From Bradyrhizobium sp. WSM1743 (GTDB taxonomy: Bacteria; Pseudomonadota; Alphaproteobacteria; Rhizobiales; Xanthobacteraceae), in the NCBI RefSeq assembly GCF_000473065.1, contig NZ_AXAZ01000012.1:1-64000 (forward strand): 64,000 nt of DNA, given 5' to 3'. Each line of letters opens with the position of its first letter. Within the stretch, counting starts at the first letter, position 1. The notes under the pieces are model-generated. The model was not told the origin of the DNA. It saw nothing but the letters and a program-made list of their open reading frames with translations, and made no database searches. Of this stretch, positions 1-9,454 are shown one piece after another. The translations under genes were made by a program, and so were the position numbers.

Positions 1-279
1 GACATCGTCATTCTCGATAATCTTGGAAGCCACAAGTCGAAAACTGTCAGGCAAATGATCCAGGCTGCTGGCGCCAGGCTGTGGTACCTGCCGCCATACT
101 CGCCCGACCTCAACCCGATCGAACAGGCATTCTCCAAGATCAAACACTGGATGCGGCAAGCTCAGAAGCGCACCATCGAGGACACTTGGCGCCACATCGG
201 TCACCTCATCCAGGACATCCAGCCTCGCGAATGCGCCAACTACTTCGCCAACGCCGGTTATGCTTCCGTCAAAATGTGA
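1..279 (+). CDS. IS630-type transposase, C-terminal fragment (5' end outside window)
   Basis: The reading frame is open from base 1 and ends at 277-279, giving about 92 residues of a DDE transposase. The start [13 protein letters not shown] carries the second catalytic aspartate. [19 protein letters not shown] carries the final glutamate region typical of IS630/Tc1-mariner-type enzymes. Only the C-terminal catalytic part is visible, so whether the element is intact cannot be judged. I could not identify a terminal inverted repeat with confidence in the bases after the stop. The fragment marks this end of the window as insertion-prone. Confidence 0.88.
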   Translation, partial: DIVILDNLGSHKSKTVRQMIQAAGARLWYLPPYSPDLNPIEQAFSKIKHWMRQAQKRTIEDTWRHIGHLIQDIQPRECANYFANAGYASVKM

Positions 280-462
280 AACGCTCTAGGTTGCTGATAC
301 CGCTTTCAAGCAACGACACCGCTCGACGCGGCCGACTTCGCTGCTCAACATCGTTGGCACGTAGCACGGGATGGCTGAGGTTGCGATGAGTCGTCATTGT
401 CGATGCTGCGGCTTGCGCTCACATACGGTGACAAGCGGATGTTTTCCGCGACAGCAGTTCCT

Positions 463-978
463 TCATTGCTCACTGACCGGCGCTTCATGGCTGCGAGCCA
501 TTGTGCCCGCCGCAACTTGCAGCGAAGAACCAACCACCCAGGAGCCGGCAACAAAACCTATCAGGCCGTTCGGCAGGTTTTGGTCAAGGACAAGGATGCT
601 GACGGACAGAGTTGCGGCAATTGACGCACCGAAGGTTCCGGCCGCACTCATGATCTCGACCGGCTCGGAACCGTTCCATTCTTCCGAGATGCTCGATGTC
701 GGCCTGCCTGCGACATTGCCGGACAAATCAATTCCGACATAATAGCCAAGAGCTCCGTAGATCATCGTTATCAGCACGATCCAGCCGCTTTCAAACAGTC
801 CGCCTTTCTGTCGTAACAGGGTCGCACCAACGTAGAGGCCGCAAGAGGCCCCAACGGCTGCCAGCCCGATTCTTTCAAGAAGATGGGCCGATTTGATCAG
901 ACTGGAACGGGCGATCCGAAGATTGCTGACGCGCCTGATTAAAGAGAAGGCGCTGGAAATTGCGCTGCTTATCTTCAT
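463..978 (-). CDS. small multi-pass membrane protein, unknown function
   Basis: This encodes 171 residues when started at the ATG at 978, which is preceded by a clear AGAAGGAG ribosome site. A longer frame exists but lacks such a site. About four hydrophobic stretches are visible: near residues 38-56 (IGLAAVGASCGLYVGATLL), 65-84 (SGWIVLITMIYGALGYYVGI), and two more in the last 60 residues. An acidic loop separates the second and third. No catalytic motif or known family was recognised. It lies next to the transposase fragment and is not obviously in an operon, so it could be accessory DNA. Confidence 0.62.
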   Translation of the reverse strand: MKISSAISSAFSLIRRVSNLRIARSSLIKSAHLLERIGLAAVGASCGLYVGATLLRQKGGLFESGWIVLITMIYGALGYYVGIDLSGNVAGRPTSSISEEWNGSEPVEIMSAAGTFGASIAATLSVSILVLDQNLPNGLIGFVAGSWVVGSSLQVAAGTMARSHEAPVSEQ

Positions 979-1423
979 AGGGGGCTCCTTCTGAGTAAGT
1001 AGCAGCCTACCGGCCGACCCCGAACAGAAGCTGCGTGAGTTGCGCGACGCCCTTTCATTCCAATTTCTGAAAATCTTTGCTGAGTGATGGGACTGGCTTG
1101 CTCGCGAGCAAGACGGAGCCAATCCAAAGCTGCGAGCATGCGGCTGCGCAGGCATTGCATCTCACCCGTGTATGCCAAATGGTGCGGGTGCGGCAATTTC
1201 TTGCCGGAGTGATAATTCAAAAAGAGAGCGATTGAGTATGAAGCGGTTCACACACTGCTCTTCCCTATCGCTCCATTCAGTCACAATTTCCGGAGGACGC
1301 GTCTGCATCGTCGCGATGACCCGACGGCGAACGCGCTCGAGCTGCAACGCGCGGTTGGTCAGCGAGCTGTCCGCGTCTCGCCGAGATCAGAGATCCGCAC
1401 TTGGCTTCGTGAAGCTCGCAGTA
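979..1423. other. 445-base gene-free stretch with a 16-bp perfect palindrome
   Basis: No convincing gene is seen on either strand; the short frames lack ribosome sites and family resemblance. It contains the upstream region of the minus-strand membrane protein and the tail of the ABC ATPase region. The only structure seen is the palindrome at 1097-1112. Confidence 0.5.
1097..1112. promoter_or_regulatory. 16-bp perfect palindrome
   Basis: CTTGCTCGCGAGCAAG equals its own reverse complement. It lies about 120 bp upstream of the membrane-protein start at 978 and could be an operator or a hairpin. No function can be assigned from sequence alone. Confidence 0.35.
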
Positions 1424-3292
1424 TCAGGCCGACCATTCCTCGCCCCAGACCTGGACGACGTGGCCGGGCGACACTTCGCGATATTGCTGCACGAGCGGCT
1501 GATAATCCGGTGCGCGCACGGGGCTTCTGATCTCATCGTTCGAGGCCTCGCGGCGCGTGCCGCGGCGCGACGGATCGGGCACCGGCACGGCGGCCATCAG
1601 CTTCTTCGTATAGGGATGCTGCGGATTGCCGAACACGGCGGCACGCGGACCGATCTCGACGATCTCGCCGAGATACATCACGGCGACGCGGTGGCTCATG
1701 CGCTCGACCACCGCGATGTCGTGAGAGATGAACAGATAGGCGAGGCCCATGCTGGCCTGAAGGTCGAGCATCAGGTTGACGACCTGCGCCTTGACCGAGA
1801 CATCGAGCGCGGAGACCGCTTCGTCCGCGACGATCAGCTTCGGCCCGAGCGCGAGCGCGCGGGCGATGCAGATGCGCTGGCGCTGACCGCCGGAGAATTC
1901 GTGCGGGAAGCGCGCGGCCATGTCGGCGGAGAGGCCGACGCGGACGAGAAGGTCGGCGACCTTGTCGCGGGCCTGCGCCGCAGTGGCGAGGCCATTCGCG
2001 AGCAGTGGCGCCGCAATCGCAGTTCCCACCGACATGCGCGGATTGAGGCTCGCGAACGGATCCTGAAACACGATCTGCATGTGCTTGCGGAAGTCGCGTA
2101 AGGCCCGGCCGTTCATGGCCAGCACATCCTGGCCGTCGATCAGGACCCTGCCGCTATCCGGCTCCGTCAATTTCAGGATGGAGCGGCCCGTCGTCGACTT
2201 GCCGCAGCCGGATTCGCCGACCAGCGCCAGCGTCTCTCCGGCGCGCAAGGTGAAGGAGACGTTCTCGACCGCATGGACGCGGCCCGAAACCTTGCCGAAC
2301 AGGCCCGAGCGGATCGGGAAACGTGTGGTGAGGCCTGAGACTTCCAGCAACGGCCGCTCGGCCGTCGAGACGGTGTCGGGCGTCTCCCCCGGCTCGTCCG
2401 AAGTACCCGTCACCTTGTCGACGATCGGAAAGCGCATCGGCCGCGCGCGTCCGTCCATCGAGCCGAGACGCGGCACGGCCGCGAGCAGCGCGCGCGTATA
2501 GGGATGCGAGGGCGCGGCGAAGATGCGCGCGGTCGCGTCAAGCTCCACCGCCTGCCCGCCATACATCACCACGGTGCGGTCTGCGATCTCGGCGACGACG
2601 CCCATGTCATGGGTGATGAAGAGGATCGACATCCCCTCCTCCTGCTGAAGCTCCTTCAGCAGCTCCAGGATCTGCGCCTGGATGGTGACGTCGAGCGCGG
2701 TGGTCGGTTCGTCCGCGATCAAGAGCTTCGGCTTGCAGGCCAGCGCCATCGCGATCATCACGCGCTGGCGCATGCCACCGGAAAAGCGATGCGGATGCTC
2801 GTGGAAGCGCGATGTCGCCGCGGGGATGCGGACGCGATCGAGCAGCCGGACGGTTTCGGCCTCCGCCGCCGCGCGCGACAGGCCGCGATGCTGGATCAGC
2901 GCCTCCGCGATCTGGAAGCCGATGGTGAGCACCGGATTGAGGCTCGTCATCGGTTCCTGGAAGATCATGGCCACGTCATTGCCGCGGATGTCCTTCATGC
3001 TCGCTTCGGGCAGCGCGAGCAGATCGCCGCCGGCCAGCATGACGCGGCCCTCGATGCGGCCGATCTCCTTCGGGATGAGCCGCATGATCGACAGCGCGGT
3101 GACGCTCTTGCCCGAACCGGACTCGCCGACGATCGCCACGGTCTCGCGTGGCGCGACGTCGAAGGATACGTTGCGCACCACCGGAATCCATCGCCGCTCG
3201 AGCATGAAGGAGGTGGTGAGGCCGGCGACCGAGAGTACGGGGGACTGCGCTTGTGCGATCACCTGGTTAGCTCTGCTCGCGTCGATGCTCAT
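1424..3292 (-). CDS. fused double ATP-binding protein of a peptide/opine-type ABC importer (DppD-DppF fusion)
   Basis: This 622-residue protein contains two complete ABC ATPase modules in one chain, as in GsiA/YejF-type importers. Module 1 has Walker A GESGSGKS (residues 56-63), signature FSGGMRQR and Walker B LLIADEP. Module 2 repeats this with GESGCGKS, FSGGQRQR and LIVADEA. It powers import of oligopeptide-like solutes at the inner membrane with the permeases encoded at 5790-7619. The start at 3292 (MSIDAS) was chosen because the longer frame would begin inside the palindromic repeat at 3322-3440. It is the last gene of the operon, separated from the dehydrogenase gene by that repeat. Confidence 0.92.
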   Translation of the reverse strand: MSIDASRANQVIAQAQSPVLSVAGLTTSFMLERRWIPVVRNVSFDVAPRETVAIVGESGSGKSVTALSIMRLIPKEIGRIEGRVMLAGGDLLALPEASMKDIRGNDVAMIFQEPMTSLNPVLTIGFQIAEALIQHRGLSRAAAEAETVRLLDRVRIPAATSRFHEHPHRFSGGMRQRVMIAMALACKPKLLIADEPTTALDVTIQAQILELLKELQQEEGMSILFITHDMGVVAEIADRTVVMYGGQAVELDATARIFAAPSHPYTRALLAAVPRLGSMDGRARPMRFPIVDKVTGTSDEPGETPDTVSTAERPLLEVSGLTTRFPIRSGLFGKVSGRVHAVENVSFTLRAGETLALVGESGCGKSTTGRSILKLTEPDSGRVLIDGQDVLAMNGRALRDFRKHMQIVFQDPFASLNPRMSVGTAIAAPLLANGLATAAQARDKVADLLVRVGLSADMAARFPHEFSGGQRQRICIARALALGPKLIVADEAVSALDVSVKAQVVNLMLDLQASMGLAYLFISHDIAVVERMSHRVAVMYLGEIVEIGPRAAVFGNPQHPYTKKLMAAVPVPDPSRRGTRREASNDEIRSPVRAPDYQPLVQQYREVSPGHVVQVWGEEWSA

Positions 3293-3321
3293 GCGAAGCC
3301 CCCTGCCGCGGAGACGGTGCG

Positions 3322-3440
3322 CCCCCTCCCCCGCTTGCGGGGGAGGGTTGGGGAGAGGGTGTCTCCGCAAGCGAGAACCCCCAAGAGGAGAGAGCCCTCA
3401 CCCGCGCCTTCGGCGCGACCTCTCCCGCAAGCGGGAGAGG
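3322..3440. repeat. palindromic intergenic repeat, family B
   Basis: Two outward hairpins (CCCTCCCCC/GGGGGAGGG and CTCTCCCGC/GCGGGAGAG) flank a spacer containing CGCGCCTTCGGCGCG. The same layout occurs at 25997-26115 and 51277-51420. Here it sits inside an operon, between the dehydrogenase and ATPase genes, where its hairpins could affect mRNA stability or read-through. Confidence 0.85.
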
Positions 3441-3487
3441 TTAAGCGAGTCCGTGGCTGCACCGATGTCATCATCACCATCGCGACC

Positions 3488-4414
3488 TCAGTAACCACGG
3501 CTGCGGTCGACACGCCCCGGCAGCTCCTCGCCGCGGCGGTGACGGGCGATGACGTCGAGCACGAAATCGACCGCCGCATCGGGCGTCGTCATGCTGGCAT
3601 TGTGCGGCGTCAGCAGGATGCGCGGATGGCTCCAGAATGGATGGCCCGCCGGCAGCGGTTCGGGATCGGTGACGTCGAGCACTGCGCCTGATAGCGCGCC
3701 GCTGTCGAGAGCCGCGAGGAAATCGGCCTCGACGAGATGCGGGCCGCGCCCGACATTGACGAGACAGGCACCGCGCGGCAGGCGGGCGAAGAGGTCCGCA
3801 TTCAGGATGCCGCGGGTCTCGTCGGTCAACGGCAGCAGGCAAACGAGAATATCGCTCTGCGCCAGAAAGTCCGGCAATGCGTCAGCGCCCGCGTAACAGG
3901 TGACGCCTTCGATCTCGCGCGGCGAGCGATTCCACCCCGATAGCGGAAAGCCGAACGGCTTGAGCCGTTCGAGCACGGCCTGGCCGAGCTGACCGAGCCC
4001 CATCACGCCGACGCGCCGGCGCTTGGCCGGCGTGATCCGGATCTCGCGCCAGACCTGCTGCTTCTGCTGGCTGATGAAGTCGAGGAGATCGCGATGCAAG
4101 CCGAGCACGGCCATGGTGACGTACTCGACCATGGTCTCAGCGATGCCGGGCTCCAGCATGCGGACCAGCGGAATGTGTGCCGGAACTTTCGTGGTATCGA
4201 ACTGATCGACGCCAGCGCCAACCGAGAAGACCAGCTCGAGATTGGGAAAGGTCGTCGCGATGTCATCCGGCGGCACCCATGCCACCAGATGGCGGACGTC
4301 GGCGGGATTGCCGATGTCGGGCCAGAGCCGGAACGGCATGTCGGGCGCGCGCTGCGCGAAGATGCTCGCCCACTCTGCGCCGCGCACCATGTTGGCCTTG
4401 TAGAGAACCGTCAT
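3488..4414 (-). CDS. D-isomer-specific 2-hydroxyacid dehydrogenase, GhrA-like (glyoxylate/hydroxypyruvate reductase)
   Basis: This 308-residue protein has the usual GhrA length. The NAD(P)-binding Rossmann motif GVMGLGQLG is near residue 138. The catalytic Arg lies in VNVGRGPHLVEADFL, the Glu in TDPEPLPAGHPFW and the His in LLTPHNAS. The family reduces glyoxylate, hydroxypyruvate or related 2-oxoacids in the cytoplasm. Its start is 7 bases after the stop of the FAD oxidoreductase gene, so the two are very likely co-transcribed. In this context it may handle a 2-oxoacid released by that oxidase. The substrate itself is inferred. Confidence 0.88.
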   Translation of the reverse strand: MTVLYKANMVRGAEWASIFAQRAPDMPFRLWPDIGNPADVRHLVAWVPPDDIATTFPNLELVFSVGAGVDQFDTTKVPAHIPLVRMLEPGIAETMVEYVTMAVLGLHRDLLDFISQQKQQVWREIRITPAKRRRVGVMGLGQLGQAVLERLKPFGFPLSGWNRSPREIEGVTCYAGADALPDFLAQSDILVCLLPLTDETRGILNADLFARLPRGACLVNVGRGPHLVEADFLAALDSGALSGAVLDVTDPEPLPAGHPFWSHPRILLTPHNASMTTPDAAVDFVLDVIARHRRGEELPGRVDRSRGY

Positions 4415-4421
4415 GCCGTCC

Positions 4422-5750
4422 TCAGAACGGGCTGACCGGCGCGAGCCGGCGGCCGTCGATCATGCGCTTGTGGCTGTAGGCGGCGGGATCGACCAGCGGC
4501 GTCGCGCCGGTCACAATATCGGCGGCGAGCTTGCCGGCCGCGGGGCCGATACCGAAGCCATGGCCGGAGAAGCCGGTGGCGAGGAAGAAGCCCGGCAAGG
4601 CATCGACCGGCGAGATCACCGGAATCGTGTCGGGCGTGCAGTCGATGGTCCCGCCCCAGGCTTCCGCGATCTTAATGTCCTTCAATTCCGGATTCGACTG
4701 GATCAGCGACGCGAGCGCCGCATTGACCAGCGACATGTCGGGCGCGGGATCGCGCACACGCTCGGCCTCGAAAGGAGACGGCTTGTCAAAACTCCAGCTG
4801 GTGCCGCGCATGAGCTGATCGAAGAACGACTTGCCGAACGACAGCTTCAAGCCGTTCTTGCGGTGTTGATAGGTCGGCCAGAAGGTGCGCGCGTAACGGA
4901 ACAGGTCCGGCGACAGCTCCACGGTGCCGCGGTTGCGCAGCGCCAGCGTGAAGCCGCCGTCGAGGCGGCGGCGGATGCAGTAGAAATCGGTGCCGAGCGC
5001 GCCGGAGGTGATCTCCGGTCCCGGCGTGGTGCGGCAGGCGGTGGCATTGACGAGGCCGATCGGCAGCTCGATGCCGTGGCGGCGGCAGAACAGCGACGAC
5101 CATGCGCCGCCCGCGAGCAGCACGGATTGGGTGCGGATAGTGCCCTTCTCAGTGACGACGGCGCTGACGCGCCCGCCCTGCGTCTCCAGTCCGCGCGCGG
5201 CGCAGCCTTGATGGATGGTGACGCCGTGCTTGCGCGCGGCGGTGGCAAGCGCTGGCACCGCCATCGACGGTTCGGCACGGCCATCGCTCGGCGTATGCAG
5301 GCCGCCGACCCATTTGTCGGTATTATCAGGCATGCGCTCGGCAACTTCCGCCGGCGTCAGGACGGTGGAGTGCACCTGCTGCTCGCGCGCGATCGCGGCC
5401 CAGCGCTCCCAGCCGGCAAGCTCGTCCTTGCTCTTGGTGAGGAAGAGGACGCCGGTGCGGCGGAAGCCGGCATCGACACCGGCATCGTTCTGCATGTCCT
5501 CCCACAGCCGCAGCGCCTCGCGGGCGAGCGGAATCTCCTCGCGGGCGCGCCCCTGCTGGCGGCACCAGCCCCAATTGCGGCTCGACTGCTCGCCGCCGAC
5601 ATGGCCCTTCTCGACCAGCGCGACGGAGTGCCCCTTCTTCGCCAGGTGATAGGCCGCCGAGACGCCGATCACGCCGCCGCCGATGACGACGACGTCCACC
5701 TGCGCCGGCAGGCGTTCATCGCTGTTGATACGGTTGAGCGGCGGGGACAT
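4422..5750 (-). CDS. FAD-dependent amino-acid/amine oxidoreductase (DAO/DadA superfamily)
   Basis: This 442-residue protein has the N-terminal FAD-binding motif VVVIGGGVIGVSAAYHLAKK (about residues 20-39), followed by the acidic ribose-binding end VALVEKG. The C-terminal TGFSGHGFGIGPAAGKL is typical of D-amino-acid oxidase-fold dehydrogenases. Such enzymes oxidise secondary or primary amines, opines, sarcosine-like compounds or D-amino acids to an oxo product. It lies between the permease and dehydrogenase genes of an opine/peptide-type import operon, so the imported solute is probably its substrate. No more exact substrate can be read from the sequence. Confidence 0.87.
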   Translation of the reverse strand: MSPPLNRINSDERLPAQVDVVVIGGGVIGVSAAYHLAKKGHSVALVEKGHVGGEQSSRNWGWCRQQGRAREEIPLAREALRLWEDMQNDAGVDAGFRRTGVLFLTKSKDELAGWERWAAIAREQQVHSTVLTPAEVAERMPDNTDKWVGGLHTPSDGRAEPSMAVPALATAARKHGVTIHQGCAARGLETQGGRVSAVVTEKGTIRTQSVLLAGGAWSSLFCRRHGIELPIGLVNATACRTTPGPEITSGALGTDFYCIRRRLDGGFTLALRNRGTVELSPDLFRYARTFWPTYQHRKNGLKLSFGKSFFDQLMRGTSWSFDKPSPFEAERVRDPAPDMSLVNAALASLIQSNPELKDIKIAEAWGGTIDCTPDTIPVISPVDALPGFFLATGFSGHGFGIGPAAGKLAADIVTGATPLVDPAAYSHKRMIDGRRLAPVSPF

Positions 5751-5789
5751 GGGGCACTCCTGGAGTTCAGTTCGATCGAGTCTTGCTCG

Positions 5790-6665
5790 TCACGGGATGT
5801 TCATTCGCGGATCGAGCGCGTCGCGCAGGCCGTCACCGAGGAAGTTGAAGCTGGTCACCGCGAGCGTGATGGCGAGGCCCGGCGCGATTGCGAGCCAGGG
5901 CGCGCTGGTGAGATAGATCTGCGCGTTGTTGAGCATGTTGCCCCAGCTCGCGGCCGGCGGCTGGATGCCGTAGCCGAGATAGCTGACATAGGATTCGAGC
6001 AGGATCGCTTTCGCGACGTTCAGCGTCGCGGCGACCACGATCGGCGCGATCGCATTGGGCACGAGCTCGCGGAACATGATCCGTAAGTTCGACGAGCCGA
6101 AGGCGAGCGCGGCCACCGCGAACTCACGTTCGCGCAACGACCGCACCTGGGCCTCGACGACGCGGGCGACGGCCATCCACGCCGTCGCCGCGATCAGCAC
6201 GGTGGTGGTGACGAGGCCGGGCTCGGTGAGCGCCGCGAGCGCGAGCAGGAGGAAGATGGTCGGAAAGCACAAGACGGCATCGACCAGTCGCATCAGGACC
6301 GCACCGACCACGCCGCCATAGAAGCCGGCAAAGGCGCCGACGGCAATTCCGACGGCCATCGCGATCACCATTGCGACGATGCCGATCGAGAGCGAGACGC
6401 GCCCGCCCATCATCAACCGCGCCAGCACATCGCGGCCGAGCTCGTCGGTGCCGAGGATATGCGCGCCCGACAGCGGCGGCGCAAACCGCTTCATGATGTC
6501 GATATAGGTGTCGTCGAACGGCAGCAGATAGGGACCGAAGGCCGAGCCGAGCACGAGCACCAGAATGATCACGGCGCCCGCGAGCGCCAGCCGGTGGCGG
6601 CGGAAGCGCCGCCACGCGGCCTGGCCGGGGGCAAGCTGGACGGTGGACAGGGCTGCGGTCGCCAT
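5790..6665 (-). CDS. ABC importer permease, DppC-like
   Basis: This 291-residue inner-membrane protein starts with a short cytoplasmic segment and the membrane helix LALAGAVIILVLVLGSAFGP. It contains the family landmark AHILGTDELGRDVLARLMMG and the binding-protein-dependent transport signature around GGRVSLSIGIVAMVIAM. About six transmembrane segments are seen. It starts 3 bases after the stop of the DppB-like gene and pairs with it to form the channel. A 39-base gap separates it from the oxidoreductase gene downstream. Confidence 0.93.
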   Translation of the reverse strand: MATAALSTVQLAPGQAAWRRFRRHRLALAGAVIILVLVLGSAFGPYLLPFDDTYIDIMKRFAPPLSGAHILGTDELGRDVLARLMMGGRVSLSIGIVAMVIAMAVGIAVGAFAGFYGGVVGAVLMRLVDAVLCFPTIFLLLALAALTEPGLVTTTVLIAATAWMAVARVVEAQVRSLREREFAVAALAFGSSNLRIMFRELVPNAIAPIVVAATLNVAKAILLESYVSYLGYGIQPPAASWGNMLNNAQIYLTSAPWLAIAPGLAITLAVTSFNFLGDGLRDALDPRMNIP

Positions 6666-6668
6666 CGC

Positions 6669-7619
6669 CTAGCCCACCCGAATGCGCGGATCGACGACCG
6701 CATAAAAGATGTCGGCAAGCAGCGAGCCGATCAGCACCATCGTCGCCGAGAACATCAGGATGCCCATGACCACGGGATAGTCGCGATAGCCGATGGAATC
6801 GAGGAACAGCCGGCCCATGCCCGGCCAGGTGAACACGGTCTCCGCCACCAGCGCGCCGCCGAGCAGCGTCGGAAACTGCAGGCCCGCGACCGTGATCATC
6901 GGCAGCAGCGCGTTGCGCAGTGCGTGCACGGTGAGGATGCGCCATTCCGGCATGCCCTTGGCCCGCGCGGTGCGGATGTAGTCCTGGTTGATCACCTCGA
7001 GCATCGAGGAGCGCATGAAGCGGCCCCACATCGCGGTCTCGACCAGCGCCAGCACCATGGCCGGCGCAATCAGGTGATGCAGCAGGTCGAGGAAGGAGCC
7101 GTCGCCGACTGTCTGCCGGTTGCCGGCCGGCAGCCAGCCGAGCTTCACGGAGAACACGTAGATGGTGACGAGGCCGAACCAGAAGGTCGGGATCGACAAC
7201 GCGATCATGCCGCCGACGGTGGCAAGCATATCGAACAGCGAATAGCGGCGCAGCGCGCCGAGGATGCCAATCCAGCAGCCGAGCAGCACCGCGATGATCG
7301 TCGCCGTCGCCATCAGCTCCAGCGTGGCGCCGAGATGCGACGAGATCACCGACAGCACCGCCTCGCCGTCGCGATAGGAGCGGCCCCAGTCGCCTTTGAG
7401 CATCCGGCCGAACCAGTCGAGATATTGGATCGGCAGCGGCCGATCGAGCCCGAGCTGTTTGGTGACGCGATCGAGATCCTCCTGCGTCATCTGCGCCGAG
7501 GCCGCGAATTGCGACAGCGGACCGCCGGGCGCCATGTGCAGGATGGCAAACCCGATTCCCGAGACGATCACCAGCAGCATGATCGCCTGCGCCAGGCGGT
7601 TGACGACGTAACGGGCCAT
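6669..7619 (-). CDS. ABC importer permease, DppB-like
   Basis: This 316-residue protein begins with MARYVVNRLAQAIMLLVIVS, the standard first helix of DppB/OppB permeases. It carries the periplasmic LGLDRPLPIQYLDWFGRMLKG segment and the cytoplasmic EAA-type loop RTARAKGMPEWRILTVHALR. Six transmembrane helices are expected. It lies 27 bases after the binding-protein gene and 3 bases before the second permease, a typical import operon order. Confidence 0.93.
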   Translation of the reverse strand: MARYVVNRLAQAIMLLVIVSGIGFAILHMAPGGPLSQFAASAQMTQEDLDRVTKQLGLDRPLPIQYLDWFGRMLKGDWGRSYRDGEAVLSVISSHLGATLELMATATIIAVLLGCWIGILGALRRYSLFDMLATVGGMIALSIPTFWFGLVTIYVFSVKLGWLPAGNRQTVGDGSFLDLLHHLIAPAMVLALVETAMWGRFMRSSMLEVINQDYIRTARAKGMPEWRILTVHALRNALLPMITVAGLQFPTLLGGALVAETVFTWPGMGRLFLDSIGYRDYPVVMGILMFSATMVLIGSLLADIFYAVVDPRIRVG

Positions 7620-7646
7620 CTCAGGCGATCCAGCGTGTTGGACGTG

Positions 7647-9338
7647 TCACGCCCAATACCATTCGCGCATGTTCCAGCTGTTGATCGACATGTTGATGTT
7701 GGGACGGAAGCCTTGCAGCCCCTCCTTGATGCCTTCGGCGATGAAGCTCTGAAACAGCGGCAGGATGGCGAGGTCGTTGCGGATCAGCTTTTGCAGCTCG
7801 CCATAGGTCGCCTTGCGCTGCGCCAGGTCGAATTGCTTGGCGCCTTGGGCCAGCAGCCGGTCGGCCTCGGCACTCTGATATTGATAAGTGTTGTAGCCGC
7901 GGCCGCCCTTGGCGGGAATGGCGCCCGAGCCGAAGCGCGGCGTCACGTCGGGGTCGCTGCCCAGCATGAAGTTCACGCCGACGATCACCGAATTGAACTT
8001 CGATTGCTGCCAGAAGTCGCCCCAGATCACGGCCGCCGGCATGTTGTTGACGCGCATCGCCGCGCCAATGGCCCGCCAGTCCTGGATCAGGAGCTGCTGG
8101 CACTGTTCGCGCACGGCACTGCCCGCCGTCGTCGAGTTGGCGAACTCGAGCTTGACGCCGACCTTCTCGCGAATGCCGCTGGAGCCGCGAACCCAGCCCG
8201 CGGCGTCGAGCAGCGCGTTGGCCTTGGCCGGATCGTATTTGTGCTGCGGCAGCCCCTGCTGGAACGACCAGGCCTGCTGCGGCACGAAGCTCTCGGTCGG
8301 CGTCGGCAGACCGTAATAGAGCGCGTCGATGATCGCCTGCTTGTTGATGCCGAGATAGAGCGCCTCGCGCACAGCACGATCGGTGAAAGGGCCAAAATCC
8401 AGGTTCGGCGCGATATGCTCTACCGAGGACGTCGAGGAGACGAAGATCTTGCGGCCCTTCAGCGTCTTTGCCTCCTGCACGAAGTTCGGCAGGATGCCTT
8501 GCAGGCCGGTGTAGTCGACCTGACCGGTGCGGAATTGGGTGTAGAGCACGGTGAGATCAGGGATGTATTTGAAGACCACGCGTTCGACGTACGGCCCCTT
8601 GCCATGATAACCGGTGTGGGCGTTCAACTGGATATGGTCGCCGGGCACGCGCTCGCCCCAGCGAAACGGGCCGGTCCCGACAGGCGCATTGTGGAACGGT
8701 GAGGCGTTCGGATCGGACACCTTCTCCAGGATGTGCTTGGGCACGATGAAGGTGAACGACGCCAGGATCGACATATAGGGCGAATAGGGCGCTTCCATCC
8801 GCCAATGGATCTCGTCGGGCGCCACGACGGTGATGTCCTTGACGAGGCTATGGCCGACCCGGCTGCGCGCGCGGAAACCGGGATTGTTGATCAGCTCGAT
8901 GGAGAATTTGACATCCTCTGCCGTGAACGGCGTGCCGTCGTGCCACTTCACGTCGCTGCGGAGCTTGATCTTCCAGGTCAACCCGTCGGCCGACAGGCCG
9001 CCGTTCTCGAGGGTCGGGACTTCGCGAGCGAGGTCGGGAACGAAATTCCCGTCGGGATCGATGTACCAGAGCGGCGAGAACACCTGCCACCAGATGCCCT
9101 GATCGACCTCGATACCTGGCATCAGCGGATGGAAGACGGTCGGCTCCTGCGACAGCGCCGCGATCACCTGGCCGCGCGGCTTGTCCGGGGGAGTGGTCGG
9201 GCGTTCGGTCTGGGCGAAGGCATTACCTGAAAACGTCCATCCCGCTGCGGCGCCGGCGCCGAGCTGGAAGAATTGACGGCGATTCGGAATGCCGAGATGC
9301 AGTGCCCCAACGCCGTGCTTGCCGGTGTCGTCTGCCAT
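7647..9338 (-). CDS. Tat-exported periplasmic solute-binding protein of peptide/opine ABC importer (family 5)
   Basis: This 563-residue SBP_bac_5-type protein carries a twin-arginine leader, NRRQFFQLGAGAAAGWTF, followed by an AFAQ cleavage-type site near residue 43. It is therefore probably exported folded. The mature part has the family pattern: LRSDVKWHDGTPFTAEDVKF near residue 125 and a long C-terminal lobe ending EWYWA. It delivers the solute to the permeases encoded just downstream. First gene of the operon; a matching promoter with a perfect TTGACA box lies at 9441-9469. Confidence 0.93.
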   Translation of the reverse strand: MADDTGKHGVGALHLGIPNRRQFFQLGAGAAAGWTFSGNAFAQTERPTTPPDKPRGQVIAALSQEPTVFHPLMPGIEVDQGIWWQVFSPLWYIDPDGNFVPDLAREVPTLENGGLSADGLTWKIKLRSDVKWHDGTPFTAEDVKFSIELINNPGFRARSRVGHSLVKDITVVAPDEIHWRMEAPYSPYMSILASFTFIVPKHILEKVSDPNASPFHNAPVGTGPFRWGERVPGDHIQLNAHTGYHGKGPYVERVVFKYIPDLTVLYTQFRTGQVDYTGLQGILPNFVQEAKTLKGRKIFVSSTSSVEHIAPNLDFGPFTDRAVREALYLGINKQAIIDALYYGLPTPTESFVPQQAWSFQQGLPQHKYDPAKANALLDAAGWVRGSSGIREKVGVKLEFANSTTAGSAVREQCQQLLIQDWRAIGAAMRVNNMPAAVIWGDFWQQSKFNSVIVGVNFMLGSDPDVTPRFGSGAIPAKGGRGYNTYQYQSAEADRLLAQGAKQFDLAQRKATYGELQKLIRNDLAILPLFQSFIAEGIKEGLQGFRPNINMSINSWNMREWYWA

Positions 9339-9433
9339 GACCCACTCTCCGTTTCCGCACGCGGCACCGTCTCCCGCGCCCCCGAGACCCCGGCAAAGGG
9401 ACAGGAGTGGGCTTTAGTGCTTCTAAATTTTTC

Positions 9434-9454
9434 AGTCAAAATTTCATCATGACT
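9434..9454. promoter_or_regulatory. candidate operator: inverted repeat AGTCA-N11-TGACT
   Basis: A perfect 5-bp inverted repeat with an 11-base spacer lies between the divergent binding-protein and XRE-cupin genes. It covers the -10 box of the minus-strand promoter. The position is what one expects for a repressor site used by the adjacent regulator; this is inference. Confidence 0.5.

Noticed and set aside
6459..8702. 747-codon open frame on the plus strand opposite the ABC permease and binding-protein genes
   Set aside because: It is a shadow frame of GC-rich coding DNA. The His/Arg/Asp-rich product has no family resemblance, while the opposite strand encodes clear family proteins.
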